Notes under the pieces: model-generated
Seen by the model: only the letters and a program-made list of their open reading frames with translations
The model's database searches: none
Told to the model about the DNA's origin: nothing
Translations under genes and position numbers: made by a program
Shown here: positions 1 through 12,190 of the stretch, in pieces
Layout of the letters: each line of letters opens with the position of its first letter
Position numbering within the stretch: position 1 is the first letter of the stretch
DNA from: Plectrocnemia conspersa
Taxonomy: Eukaryota; Arthropoda; Insecta; Trichoptera; Polycentropodidae
Direction: 5' to 3'
Assembly: GCA_009617715.1 (NCBI GenBank)
Contig: VTFK01000068.1
Location: 1,364,001 to 1,428,000, forward strand
Length of the DNA: 64,000 bases

Positions 1-1159
1 AAATTATTGTGTTTGCAGAAGACATATTTATATTTTAAAAATACAGTAAAAAGGCGATAAAATAGTAATCTCAACAACCTTACCCCAAGAACTATTTATA
101 ATTATATACCTTCCCAAACACAGGAAAGAAATTTAAGAGCACGTTATATAATAATGTAAATATATCATAATATATACATATTTATTAATTTAGAGGGAAA
201 CGTTTCTATGTACAAAGCACTGAGAATTATATAACATTAATTATTTGGTATAATTTTATTAGATAGTGAAATTTAAATTATCAAATATAATAACATACAC
301 AAAAAAACAAACATTAGGTTAAACTACGCACAATATCATGTATTCATTAACTAATCAAACTTTCAATGTCATTTGATAAAAATAAGTATAACAAAACAAC
401 CGTGAATCAAATGTAAAATAAAAACAACAAACTTTTGTATACTATTTTCCGGAAGTTTTTTTTACGCAATAATAATTTACAATCAAATAAATTTTATTTA
501 TATTGTCGCAAGCCCTTGATTTATCTTCTTGACATTATATAAAATATCAAACACATGTAAATATTTCAACTATCAGCGACCTATGGTAAGAAAAAAACAG
601 TTAATCGCCATCTGCTCGTTAACATACACAACCTTGAGCACGTAAATATCAGGCGAGTGACAAAATCTAAAAAAGATAGCGTCAAGCAGCTCAAAAAAAT
701 TTACGCGATTCTCGACAATAGCCAATGAAAATAATCTGGCATCTGCCACAGTTAATATATATAGATTACAGTTTAAATTACAAGATCGCACTCAATAAAT
801 TCTGAGATTAAATCGCACTGAAGGTTTACAGATAACGTATACTTTTAGGCAATTTTCCGACTGATGTATTCTGCGATTTATGAAAATCGTAACGCTCGAT
901 TTAGATCCGATCCGGATCGGTGGACTTATGTATACTTATAAGAATTTGAGCGATTGATTTTATTTCTGGAGATCATCAATAATATTAAATCAACACATAA
1001 CTTTTCTAGGATTAAATAAAATGTGTCAACGCAGAAGTAGAACTGAAGAAAAATCTAATTACCTAACGATGGTATTAAAATATTAATAACTGTCAAACAT
1101 TCATAAAATATGTGGATAAAATTCTAAAATAAATAGATACATACAATATATACATATAT
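1..1159. other. AT-rich DNA, nothing recognised
   Basis: No gene, repeat family or structured site was recognised. A 72-codon minus frame at 573-791 lacks any domain. Confidence 0.6.
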
Positions 1160-1445
1160 TTAAACACTTTGGGGCAAAATATTAAAGAATAAAAACTACA
1201 ATAAGAATGCCAGTTATGATTCTTGGTGGTTTTGGATGAATTTTGATTACGTTGCTAGGTCTAAATCTAATGCCTGCACTACACTCTCTGGAAGTTTTCC
1301 GAACCGAAGGTACAACTGAAGTCGGCCGAGACCTACGACTTCGAGTAAGCGACCACACTGCAGCAAATTTCATATGCCGTCCGGATGGCGGCCGTGAATG
1401 ACGTTCGGACGGCGACTTCTGTCACGTACAGCTGACATATTTGCG
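1160..1445 (-). repeat. GC-rich segment sharing a block with 2340-2365
   Basis: This segment is much less AT-rich than its flanks. On the minus strand it contains ACTTCCAGAGAGTGTAGTGC-AGGCAT (1270-1295), which recurs with one mismatch on the plus strand at 2340-2365. An open frame of 63 codons (Arg/Ser-rich) covers 1182-1373 but has no recognisable domain. It is probably part of an unidentified dispersed element or a duplicated 5' exon. Confidence 0.4.
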
Positions 1446-2072
1446 CGCGATCGAAAAATGTGCCAAATAATCGCAATTTTTAAATTGTCATATTATTAAA
1501 ATTACGCTACTGATAATGAGTTTGTGTGGGCACTCACCAATACAATATCGGTAAAAACTTTTCGGTCGTAAATATTCAATTTACGCAAAATCTTTGTCGG
1601 CTTTTGCAAAATGCCATAAGGCATAAAAATGATACTTCAGAATACGAACACCACATCTGTGACCATCCTAGAATTCGTCGCCATCGATTCTAAATAAGAA
1701 TTCGTTATGGTGTGACATTTATATAAACCGATCTAGGAAAATACATAAGGATATTCGAAACGATTTTTTTAACAACATCAAGAATCACTAATTATTTTTT
1801 AATTATTTAATTTTAAATAAAAAAAAATATAATAACGATATCTGCTAGAAGAATATACTATCAAAAATATAATTATTCCCCTTTGGTGCCCTAAAATATT
1901 CAAAGATGTCAATAAGAGTCTGTTGAAGTCCCCGATAAGCATGTGGTATTATAACTTGACCACGTGACCACGATGCAGCGCTCGAAATGCGTATTGACCA
2001 TAGGACGCCTACGCGCATACTGAAATTGAACCGAGTTACTCGTTCTATCTCAGTTTGCGAAACACCATATCA

Positions 2073-2132
2073 TTATCTCTCTCACTCTCGTCACTTAACA
2101 CGCGAGAGAGTGAAAGGTAAAGTATCTCACCG
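2073..2132. mobile_element. Half copy of the palindromic hAT-type MITE
   Basis: The stretch TTATCTCTCTCACTCTCGTC followed by ACTTAACACGCGAGAGAGTG and GTATCTCACCG closely matches the right arm of the element at 25697-25870. The left arm is not evident, so this copy is truncated or rearranged. It adjoins the GC-rich stretch at 2133-2375. Confidence 0.65.
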
Positions 2133-2375
2133 CTCGCGCTCGAAAGAGCAGCTCCGACTTCGGTCCTTTTACCGACAATGTTCGGAAGCGCTCGAAGCTG
2201 GCCAAGTCGACTGAATTACCCCCACTTTACCTCCTGTTTTCGGTAACCACGGACAACTTCTGAGAGATTTTAGAGTGGGCAGAACCGAACTCGACCGAAG
2301 TAACCCACTATATTCTTCGTCCTTGGCCAAGCTTGGCTAACTTCCAGAGAGTATAGTGCAGGCATAATATTGGTT
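2133..2375 (+). repeat. GC-rich segment paired in inverse orientation with 1160-1445
   Basis: This segment carries AGCTGGCCAAGTCGACTG, GACCGAAGTAACCCACTAT and the shared block at 2340-2365 that is also present inverted at 1270-1295. No protein family is recognised. Confidence 0.4.
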
Positions 2376-4533
2376 TCCAGCTTTAAACAATTACCTATTA
2401 CAACTCGAGATCATAAGTGAACATCGGGAAAAACTAGTGGAAAAAATTGTCTCATAAGTTTATAGTATTGTTGTATAGTATATATGGGCTTATTCGAAAG
2501 TCACTCTCTCGTAGTTTAAGAAATGAACATTGCATTGTTACCTTTACCTATTTTATTTAATTAGTATGTTTAAAATATAGGAGTCTCCTTTGTTATGGGG
2601 GATTATCATATAACATTATGTATTATACGACCCGTCAAGACGCCGATAATATCGATCATCACCCGAGTCACAGCTAGCTCATAAGACTTAAAACTAATCT
2701 CGAAACCTTCCGCTATAAACTTGAAACTGAGAAAAGTCGCCTAGTTTCATCAAAGACGCGTCTTGAACCTTCATAACTATTATACTTATTTTGTTATCGT
2801 TTGAAAATACTTTGTATAAATCGTAGATTATACCAATCCTAGAATCTAAGAAGTACTAAGATTCAAATATAAATTAAGGTTAGTGCAGTGTTTGGTGAAA
2901 CAATACAGTTAATTTAATAGATAAATATAATAAAATCGACACTGTGAACTGCGGTTCAATAAACGACATGTGGGAGGAACAAGCTCACGAATTAAACGAA
3001 GGAGGAAACACATCCGGTGACGAAACGAATTACTTTCTAACATACTACATACATATACAAATATAATATATGTTATACCTACGACAAACTAGGATATGAG
3101 CTTCCATTGTCTTGCTGTGAACAAATCGAAAAATTACACTTTCGAAATCTAGACTCATAAAAAAGTCATTTAAATTTCGTATAATATAAATGGCAGGTGT
3201 TCGAAACCAATTTGCGACGGAATTGCGTAAATTTACAGACAGATGTCTTATTTAAATGTATTTTCCTATGATTACAAAGCATTTTATTAGCTATATTTTG
3301 AACTTATATCAGACGACGTTCTAATTATTTAAAATATTGGTGTGGAAAGATTGACCTAATTTTATTTGGCTAGTAAATTGTTTTGTTATAATCAATAGGT
3401 TTTAATATAAAGAGAAATGATCAAATGTCTTAAATCGCATATAAGTGTTAAAAATACATAATCAACATTGCATTTTAAGCAGATATTATTAGCAGTTTAC
3501 GACCGTGCGAAATTAACAGACTATGCACTATAAAGACCATATAATTTTAATAAAAACCATTACACAAATTCATATGTATATTGCACCCAAATTTGTTTTA
3601 ATCATAGAGGCCATTTAATCATATAAATCATGCCAGATTTTTTGGGATTCTGATAAAATTCTAAATAATGATTTGCCACCGAATACTTGACATTTAACGT
3701 ATTCTATATAATATATAAAAAAAAAAAAATAGAGAGAAACAAATAAATTTAAATTAAAAAGATGTCACTAATTATTATTAATTATGTATTTTAATCAGTA
3801 TTAAAAGATTAGCCACTAAGTTAATTTTATAACTGTTGAATCCAAAGAATGGTAGCCAATAAGCGCACTGTCAGAATCAGTATTATCATTTTCCGACCGT
3901 CTAAATAAATGTTTAAGTGACGCTTTTGACTTTGACATCGCTGCCCTCGAAAACCTGATAAGTATTACACAAGTTTCCCATTTTTTCAGATGTTATCAAT
4001 ATCTCAAAAGGATTATCACAATAATATCACGATTTTTATTTGTTATCATTGTTTTTAAACAATTTTAAGATTTTTGTCAACATGCTTTTTATTATTTTTT
4101 ATAAGACTACATTTAAACATTGCATTTTTGGCTCAAAACTGCAATAATTAATTATGTTTTTAACTTGAAAAAATTAATTTTATTAAAAAAATGGGTTTTA
4201 TTTAAATATTTTTTTACTTTTTATAAAAAAATACTTTCTCCATATATTATTTTTCTGTACAGATTTTATAATATTTTTGTTAAATTCGGTTCCTAATAAA
4301 AGTATAATTGTAATGCATCTGATTAAATTTTATATAATATATACTAACTATCTAAAAAGTTGTTGGTATGTAAAGAAACGGTGGAAATTTGGTGCTTTGC
4401 GATACGAGCGTTTTTTAAATAAAAAAATATTTAATAAACGAGCGATGTCTTGCAATGCGAGCAGTAAGTATTGTGTCATAACATACACTTTGGAAAAATA
4501 ATTTGCCACTCTTGTTTGTTATGGATTTGAAAA
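2376..4533. other. AT-rich DNA, nothing recognised apart from one short frame
   Basis: The stretch 2630-2770 is slightly GC-richer. It and the 32-codon frame at 2968 are the only deviations. Long A and T runs dominate from 3600 on. Confidence 0.55.
2968..3066 (+). CDS. Very short unassigned open frame
   Basis: A 32-codon frame starts MWEEQAHELNEGGNTSGDE and then fades into AT-rich codons. The first 20 codons look coding-like. An exon end or the start of a retroelement gag are both possible. Confidence 0.15.
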   Translation: MWEEQAHELNEGGNTSGDETNYFLTYYIHIQI

Positions 4534-5460
4534 CTTGAAGACGATTTACTGGATGAATGCGAATACATTAAGATCAAGTTTCTTCCTCCCAACACCACTC
4601 CATTACTCCAACTCATAAAAATCTTTACACCAAATCACTAATCCAGCGATGCTTCCTAGTGACCAAAAAATGTAACAAATATTTTTCCATCTTAAGTTGG
4701 GATAGTGTTATCAAGAAAACCATAAATTTCGCTTCGAGAAAACTGTGGCCTAATTGCGTTGACGGGTTTGTTCATTAACGAAATATATATCCTTGAGAAA
4801 AAACATGGATTGGAGGTAAATGAGGACGATATTCAAGAGTTGGTGCAGGAATATGGGCAAAATTTATAGCGAGCAACAACACGAGGTTACAGAGTAGATA
4901 GAGGTTGAGAAACTCCTCACTTCAAATGAGATTAGGGATATCTGTAAAACGTGGGACAGATTATTTCACGGATTTTTATGTTCAGAAGAGCGATCCACAC
5001 CCCCCGATTTTTTTTTATTTTCAAGAGTTTATTTACTATTTCTCTGAGCATTCAGAAGTATCGGGCCCTCGTTGGCTTGCGTTGCATTTAATTGCATTAT
5101 TGTCATAGTAATAGCACCACCCCCCAGAAACAACCTAGTGGGAGGTTTTTAATGCTACCTCAGCTGCTCGCCCCCAAGAGACCCACCCTGCTCCTCAAGG
5201 GATAAGATTTACTCAGATGAAGTTCATTTGCTCTCCCGCATTATTAGTGACGGGCCTCCAGCGTGTGGTGGACTGGCGCCCCAAATGTGAGGCAGTGAAA
5301 AAGCACCACCCGAATAAAGCAGTGCGAGCCATGAATCTATTCAACGATAATGCAATGTCACATTTTCGCCAAATCCTCAAAAGTGTCATTGGATATGTTC
5401 CTAGTTAAAGTTCCAAAAAAAGAAAAAGATTTTATTGAGCTATCAGTGCAAAATTCAATT
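4534..5460 (+). pseudogene. Tigger/pogo-type DDE transposase, C-terminal half, broken
   Basis: This is a decayed DDE transposase of the Tigger (pogo) group, with conserved blocks in the right order but in shifting frames. They are LEDDLLDECEYI and FLPPNTTPLLQ (4534-4611), the classic block before the last catalytic region. LYTKSLIQRCF through SRKLWPNCV follows (4614-4760), after a deletion of the usual PMDQ region. VNEDDIQELVQEYGQNL (about 4816-4866) and LTSNEIRDICKTWDRLF (4916-4966) come next. After about 330 bp of unrelated sequence, HHPNKAVRAMNLFNDNA (about 5304-5354) and MSHFRQILK follow. One frame later comes VSLDMFLVKVPKKEKD. The N-terminal CENP-B-like DNA-binding half is missing. Stops and shifts rule out function. 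An LTR-like repeat begins about 70 bp downstream. Confidence 0.88.
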
Positions 5461-5499
5461 ATTTTATAATATTTTTTTTTATTCAATTTAGTTTCCTAA

Positions 5500-5885
5500 G
5501 AATACTGTGATCAAAATGATCATTCATCAACAAGAAAACAAGACAATAGCGTAAAGGATTTGGAGGATATACCTATTTCGCCGTTCTAAGAAGCGACTGC
5601 AGCGATTGGCTGGATGGTCGCTGCGTAATTGCGATTAGTCAGCAAGTTTTTCAGCCCTGGATACTCCAATGAGGAAAAAGTAGTCCCCAGCAGCCACTCG
5701 AAAAGACCAGCAGACGACCGCCGTCCACGGACAATATACGATCATGGACTCACACATCCCGCCGCCAGCTTCTCCGCCACCGCTCAGAGTAAACATTTAT
5801 CGTCTGTCGCAACATATGGAAATATAATGTAATAAAACTCTAACTCTGAGTCTTACTGGCAGCGAAGTCACACCCCTAGGGTTTC
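5500..5885 (+). repeat. LTR-like interspersed repeat, copy 1
   Basis: This repeat is shared with 33650-34245. Matching landmarks are AACAAGACAATAGCG, CCTATTTCGCCGTTCTAAGA, GCCTGGATACT-like sequence, ACGATCATGGA-CACACATCC, CAGCTTCTCC-CACCGCTC and TCTGTCGCAACA. TAAAACTCTAACT then TACTGGCAGCGAAGTCACAC and CCCTAGGG follow. The AATATAATGTAATAAAAC followed shortly by a TGGC-type sequence resembles an LTR end next to a primer-binding site, but both LTR edges are unproven. It begins about 40 bp after the Tigger remnant. Confidence 0.6.
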
Positions 5886-6240
5886 CGAGTGTATAATATA
5901 AAATTTAAATTTAAAATAAATAATACGAATGCACTAAAAATACTTAAAAATCTAATTAAAATATAATTTTGTAGCAAAAGCTCAAACTTAATTAACTGTT
6001 GATTATAACTAGAACCTATTCAGGCTACTTTAGTAGGGACAACCCTAATAGAAACGATTCAAATATTGATATGTAAACTTATGCACTGTTTCTGAATATG
6101 CAATTAGTTTTTTCCTAGTGCCTACTGTTTTATCATTATTGGTATGTCGAGTAATTTTGCAATAAGTGCTTTGCTGTGACATTTGTGGTTGTCTTTTATC
6201 ATTGTTTATGGTAGACGAATGAATGAATTTGTGCCTGGTA

Positions 6241-6790
6241 AAATATTAATACGCTAAACATCACCGATATATTACGTTCATGTCGAGGATCAAAAACTTA
6301 TTTTTTAACATCCCGTCCATATATCACGCGATTATAATGGCAAATCTCCGCACGTTATACAACTTTGAAATATATAGAGCCACGAAGGTAACTAACACCC
6401 CTTTCGGCAAATTTGCGTATGTATCACATCGTACGCATAGTCGACGCAATACGTAACTTGGAATCCACTGCATTGCGCAATGCTCGTTACCGGTCAGATT
6501 GTTTTCGGATACCCCCATTCGGAAATCGTCTCCACGTCCCCGGATCGCGCAATTTGCAGCATCCGCACGTGACCCCGGGAAAACGTGCGATAAAATAATA
6601 ATTTGTGTGAAAACGCGAAATTCGTTACGCACGTCGTAGGCCATTATCGCCCCGCCAATTGGGTAATGTGCGGAAACCATAAACGAATTCACACACATTC
6701 ATTGATAATGGGTCGTATAGTTCTTTATCGGCTGACCTCCAGAACATCTGTGGTTTAGCGACCGGGCGACAAAATCCCAACAGTTAAGAG
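6241..6790. promoter_or_regulatory. Possible cis-regulatory stretch
   Basis: This is a non-repetitive, GC-richer stretch with many distinct motifs (CACGTG-like GCACGTGACC, TAATAATTTG, AATTTGCGTATGTATC). A 124-codon open frame on the minus strand (6324-6698) has no domain and the opposite strand is also open, so I do not call it a gene. A conserved enhancer is one explanation. Confidence 0.2.
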
Positions 6791-7244
6791 GAATGTGTGC
6801 GGTTAATTATGTTAAGGGCACACAATTAAATTTTATGAAAATTATACCAATCCATGGATAGAGTCTTGCTTGAAAAGGAGTTGTTTCACGAATGTTGTTA
6901 CAAAGTAATTAGTGATGCATATATAAAAAAATAGGCAGTGCAAAAAGGGTAACGCAAATTTATGACAAACTAATTTCGTTTAAGGGTAGATACGTTTCAT
7001 ATAGGAAAACCATAAAAAAAGACCTGACACACGTATACAAATAAAGGATACGATCTATAATTTTCTAAACCCGCATAAAACTAAATCAATGAGTTAAGTA
7101 ATACTGAAATAAAATATATAGAATTATCGTTGCTATATGAGTGTTCAGCATGATTTACGAACTGGTTCAAAAATGGTTCTTCAGATATAAAATTAGCCAC
7201 AACTCCGATTTTTCCACTTTGTCAATATAATCACTTTAAGATGA

Positions 7245-7563
7245 CTATTTTTTGTGAAATTCATGATATCCAGATACAATTCTGAAGCTCGCTTTGAAAA
7301 TTAAGGTATTTTCAAGGAAATTGTTTGCCAATTTACTGCAAAGTTGCAGAACTTCTCGAATTATATTTTTAGTAAGGGTGACTAAAATTTCATCTTCTTC
7401 CGATTTATTTTCGTTTTCTGGTTCCTGGATGATTATACCAACAGTATCATTGTCATTTGCGACATTATCCTTAAATAATTCGTCGACATCATTTTGGATA
7501 AACATATCAAAACCTTCCCCGCCAATTTCATGTGCTAAAGAAATTATTTCAGCTGATAATATC
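7245..7563 (-). pseudogene. Tigger/pogo-type transposase, extreme C-terminus
   Basis: The minus strand reads AEIISLAHEIGGEGFDMF then IQNDVDELFKD. This matches the acidic region after the catalytic domain in Tigger/jerky-like transposases, where families read like LAKxxGGEGFDD...DVEELL. It continues into an acidic linker, then TLTKNIIREVLQLCSKL and a final GYHEFHKK before a stop at 7245, the normal end of these proteins. About 100 codons are open. The upstream catalytic part was not recognised. It is in the opposite orientation to the 4.5-kb copy and differs in sequence, so it is a separate insertion or a different subfamily. Confidence 0.75.
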
Positions 7564-9593
7564 CATGATTGATTGGTTTCATTGACTGCACGAGAGACGA
7601 GAGATAAAAGTGACTATTACCTGAAAGACATATGGACCATATTGTTTATAAAATTCTCTCGTGTCTGGAAGATCAGAATTAAATATTATTATACAAATAT
7701 AATCCTCGATCAATCATCACAGATTAGGTTTACCTCGATTTTTTTAATCTCACTTATGAATATCGTGATGTCGTACATATTACGTATTGAAACTTCTAAA
7801 AATGAGATAATTGAGCTCATAAGGAATATCTTATAGAATAAAAAATAGTGGAGGCCGATTTTAGGTGAGAGGAATTACTTTTGCTATCGAAACCCGTGTC
7901 TTATTGCCAAACGGTCACTACACATTCGCTAAAAATGTTTCTAGTGGAAGTATTAGATGAAAAACTACGCTAAGAGTACGCTATATTTGCACTTATATAT
8001 TATTTAGAAGATAAGGGAAGTTCTTCGCTCTTTGCTACTTTCGACGATTTGGCCAATAAGTTACTTCGGAGCATAATAATAGCTTTTTGCGTAACGGTCA
8101 CAAATGAAACAGTTGAAGATTTGGCAACGCTGTCATTAGGCACTTATAATTTGGGCACCTGCTAGCCACATTCCACCGACTTCTGTCATTTATTTAATTA
8201 CATTTTTAAATGTGCATATTTCAATTAAAATATTCGATCGACGCGTACGTTTCAATTATGTTGGCGAGACAAATAAACTTGTTTTGTAAGATATTTCGTC
8301 AAATTTAGACTCACGATTAAGGGGTGATCCCCATACTTTCAGCTCTCAAAATAGTTTGACCGTTAAAAATATGATAATGCAATTTAATCACCGTCAAATG
8401 AACATGAATTTTAATTTTACAGTAATTTTTTAAGCTGCCTGTTTATAAAACGTAAAATTACTCCAAATTTAAATACTTTTTTACAGCGGTCCAAAACTGA
8501 AAACCAAATATTCTATACAGAAATTTATTATTATTATTTTAAAATCAATTAATTCATAAATTGTATTGTTTAATAAATAAATAATAAGAAACGCGTGTTT
8601 AACTGATACACATCGATTACTAAGGTATGATATAACTAAATATTTTTTTAGACAAATTTGATATATTTGATATTTGGCACTATTTCTCAATAACAATTTT
8701 TTAAAAAAAAATTTTTCAAACGCCATTGTTTAAATATTAAGTAATGGGAATACCGAACCCAAAATCGCACATAAAGTCTTTGTCATTAATTTCTGAAAAG
8801 AGATATTTTTCAATATCCAATACCTACTAAATTTAATCCCATAACTAGCGAACATTAGTGTGACTTTTTTCCAAGGTCACCACAATTGGAATATTTAATC
8901 GGTATAGATAATTTTCAATTATCTATACACATATTATCTGTTAATAGTTCTTTTTAATGACAATAAAGATACTATTAATTTTTTAAGAACATCAAAAGTC
9001 AAAAAAATCGACTCTAGCTTAAAAATTCGTTGATTCGAACTATATTAGATGCTTTTAAAATATTGTCAATTTATCTTGGAAAGAAGATCGAAATAAGCTG
9101 ATTGCATCAAATAACGGTTTTATTTTATCTGACAAAATTTGACGGACAACGAAGTTTGTACAAACTGTCATATTTCACATATATATGGAGCGACTTTAAA
9201 TAGATTTTTCTGTTATTTGGGACTTTATTATCGTTGTACTTTGCATATCTATATATTGCTTACTTTCAAAGAGTTTATTTCCATAATGCCTCTTGATATT
9301 ACATATATTTTTCAGAGCATATCAAGCATGGTAATCCACACAACTAAATAAATAAATACATTCTACATTGAACTGATTTTTAACATATAAAATGTACAAC
9401 AAACGTTCATGGCTTCGTATCTAATAAGCAATGCAATATGTTTGTGGGGGTAATTAATGTGATTTTAAAAAGCTAGAACAATTTTCTAAAAACAAAACAC
9501 GAGTGAAATCTTAGCAGAGAAACGCCAAAGATTACAATAAGCTTACAAAAGCAACGCCGACTTTTGAAAGCAATTATCTTTAATTCCATAATA
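7564..9593. other. AT-rich DNA, nothing recognised
   Basis: Several open frames of 70-87 codons are AT-driven and lack domains. A weakly GC-richer patch at 8100-8200 is unexplained. Confidence 0.55.
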
Positions 9594-10024
9594 CAGTGAA
9601 ATCTTCTTATAGCGATGATCAAATTCGTTATATTAAATGTAAGGAAGATGATATATTTTTATTTTATATTTAATTTCCATATAAATACAGCAGCAAAATA
9701 ACCTCTTACAAGATTAACAAATCGTTTTTGTCCATTTTTAAAGATACTGTAATGAACACAATAAAATTTGTTAAAAAAATGTTTTATAAAAATAGTTTGA
9801 GGGTCGGCAAAATATTTTGAATGTCGCTTGTGAGCACATCCGGCACACGCCAAGTAAAGGACGAACTTAATTCGGAGAAATATTGTGTCAAGCTGTAACG
9901 TCATTATAAATTCTAATCAAAATATTTCGTTATACTGAGATCAGTTTTCGTTACAAAGAAAACGTTTTGTATGAAAGTTTTTCGGGGATCAATTAAAGAT
10001 TCGTTATACAATAATATTTCACTG
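9594..10024. mobile_element. CAGTGAAA-ended MITE (pogo/Tigger-like), copy 1
   Basis: The element begins TA-CAGTGAAATC and ends ATTTCACTG, with subterminal GTTATA-type sequence at both ends (TTCGTTATATT near the start, TTCGTTATACA near the end). It is about 431 bp and shares most of its length with the copy at 20383. The CAGT terminus, TA flank and CTCGTTATA-like subterminal motif resemble pogo/Tigger elements. The inner sequence has a short open frame on the minus strand containing HKRHSKYFADPQT that recurs in copy 2, but neither copy is a usable gene. Confidence 0.78.
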
Positions 10025-10397
10025 CATAATACAAAAGTTTAGAAGAAATACTGATTATATATAAAATTTAGCTAATCCAAAAACATCAACACCTTTGCCG
10101 CATATAAACCCCTAATTTGTTGTTGAAATTGCAAGGATCATACATAAAATATTTTTCAAATAAATATATGCAACATTAGCATGATTTTTACTACTGCTCA
10201 TATACTTCTACACATATGTGTAACATACATATATAAATTTTATGCGTTTAAGATCAATATGATTCAAATTTAGATATTTGATATTTAATAATACAAACAA
10301 GGGTTAGCTTAAAGTTATCTCAAATAGTTTTTGTTCAATCTTAAAGTGTCCAGTCATGGCGCTACCAATCCCGTTTCAGACACAGGTTTACACATTA

Positions 10398-11333
10398 ATG
10401 TATTGCATAGGTGATAATATTAAAGAAATTGTAAATAATTTAAATAATGAATTAAGTATATTAGAAATATGGTTAAAGAATAATGTACTTAAATTAAATG
10501 AGAATAAAACTTAATGTATGTTTATTAATTATAAAAATGTGTTAGATAATAGTACCAAAATAGTAATAAATAACTCTAGTATAGAAATAGTGGATAATAT
10601 AAAATATTTAGGAGTAATTGTTGATACAAAAATTAAATTTTAAAGAACATTGTAATTACATACATTAAAAAAAATTAGTAGAAAAATAGGTTTATTATCT
10701 AGATTAAGAAATATATTAAGTATAAATACAAAAAAAAAATTTCTTAATAGTATAATATTGCCCCATTTTAATTATTGTGCAACACTATTAAATATGTTAA
10801 ATAAATTAGATAAACAAATGTTGCAAAATTACAAAATAGGGCAATGAGAGTAATCTTAAATAAAAATAGATTAACTAATTGTAAAAGTATGATTGATAGA
10901 TTAGAATGGTTGAATGTTCAAGAAATATTGAGTATGAATGTTTTAGTATTTATTTATAAGTTAGAAAATAATATGTTACCAGAATATTTTAATAAGTATT
11001 TAATAAGAAATAAAAATGTACATAAATATACTACTAGAAATAAAGAAAATTTAAAGATAGATAAGTATAAGAAAACGAGTACGGCTAGGGGAGTTATGTA
11101 CGGAGGTTTTGATTTGTATTTCCAAGAATAATCCGAAAAGCAAAAAAATATAACGGGTTTCATAAAATGGAATTAAAAAACACCTTCGTACATATAGAAA
11201 TAAATTATAATATTAAGTCTTATTAGTGTATATTTTTATTTTCTATTGTATATTTTTTACATATGTTTATATACTTAAAGTTGTTTGATGTAAAGATTAG
11301 CTATTAAGCTAAATAAATTAATAAATAAATAAG
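10398..11333 (+). mobile_element. CR1/L2-like non-LTR retrotransposon, 5'-truncated 3' end
   Basis: The fragment begins just after where the YADD box would be and continues through IGDNIKEIVNNLNNELS and EIWLKNNVLKLNENKT. It then reads IVDNIKYLGVIVDTKIKF, KKISRKIGLLSRLRNILS, LNSIILPHFNYCATLL and, in the last frame, MRVILNKNRLTNCKSMID to GGFDLYFQE. These are the palm-end and thumb signatures of CR1/L2-type reverse transcriptases. At least one in-frame stop (TAA at 10511) and several frameshifts make it dead, but identity to a working protein is still easy to see, so it is not very old. It ends in a short AAAT repeat (about 11309-11333), the kind of 3' tail seen in this LINE group. Loss of the 5' part is typical of incomplete reverse transcription. 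Confidence 0.9.
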
Positions 11334-11819
11334 TTATTTATTTTTAAGGAAAACTACGACTCAAATAAAGCTTTCAAAATTATAAGTTTCACTCATTATA
11401 TTATTCTGCAATGATGACTTTTTACATGCAGAAATTTTGCCTGATGGCTCTAAAGATGTCTTTCAGCGGTTTTTAACGGACTTTCGTATTCTTTCATTTT
11501 TTGTATTGAACTTCTATATATAATATTCACTAAATCGTTTATAAAATATTTAGAATAAATTAATCATATTGAAATTGAAGAACAGCAAATGAAAAAGTAA
11601 TACATGATACAAAGCAAATATTCCTTAAATCAAACGATATACAAAAAAAAATAAAAACCAGTTAAAATTAGATTATGCACTTGCAGAGAATTATACATAA
11701 TTTTAAAAGATGCTTCACTAATGCACTATGTATATACTCTCTTTTACATGAACTGTAATCAAGAGCAAATACAATTTAAACTTTTACCTCAAAATCTCCC
11801 TAAACCAAATAAAAAATGC

Positions 11820-12190
11820 TAAAACGCTTAGGGCAGATTGGCTAAAACATTCGCTGCGTCTGAGTTTCAAAGGAAAATTCCATAGAGCATCGTTTTACGT
11901 TAATATACAAACACATGCAGATGTAGATACGTTGGATGTATATGGAAAAAATCGCGTGTCGTTCGCATAAAAATCCAATTACATATGTATAATGCGTACA
12001 ATTACGTAACGCGCTGAGAATTTCCTGAAACAGCTTTTTCAAACGAATGCCGAACCAAAGAGACCGGTTCAAAAATTTAAGCAATTCATAAAACATATCG
12101 TGATTGGATGTCAATAAACTGGCTATTCGTATAATTAACATAGCGTTTGAACGTTGATGCGTGTGCCATTGAACGTTGGACGTGTTAAAT
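11820..12190. promoter_or_regulatory. Possible cis-regulatory stretch
   Basis: This is a complex, non-repetitive sequence with a 99-codon minus frame (11842-12141) lacking any domain. GAACGTTGATGCGTGTGCC and TTGAACGTTGGACGTG contain a near-duplicate GAACGTTG. No more can be supported. Confidence 0.15.

Noticed and set aside
6324..6698. 124-codon open frame on the minus strand
   Set aside because: The longest frame in the window, but it has no domain, the opposite strand is also open at 6413-6598, and the composition fits a GC-richer non-coding stretch.
9659..9904. Protein gene in the CAGTGAAA MITE
   Set aside because: The 81-codon frame is only loosely shared with copy 2 and has no transposase motif; it is treated as non-coding.
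10954..11163. Minus-strand frame of 69 codons
   Set aside because: It is the reverse shadow of the LINE reverse transcriptase frame.
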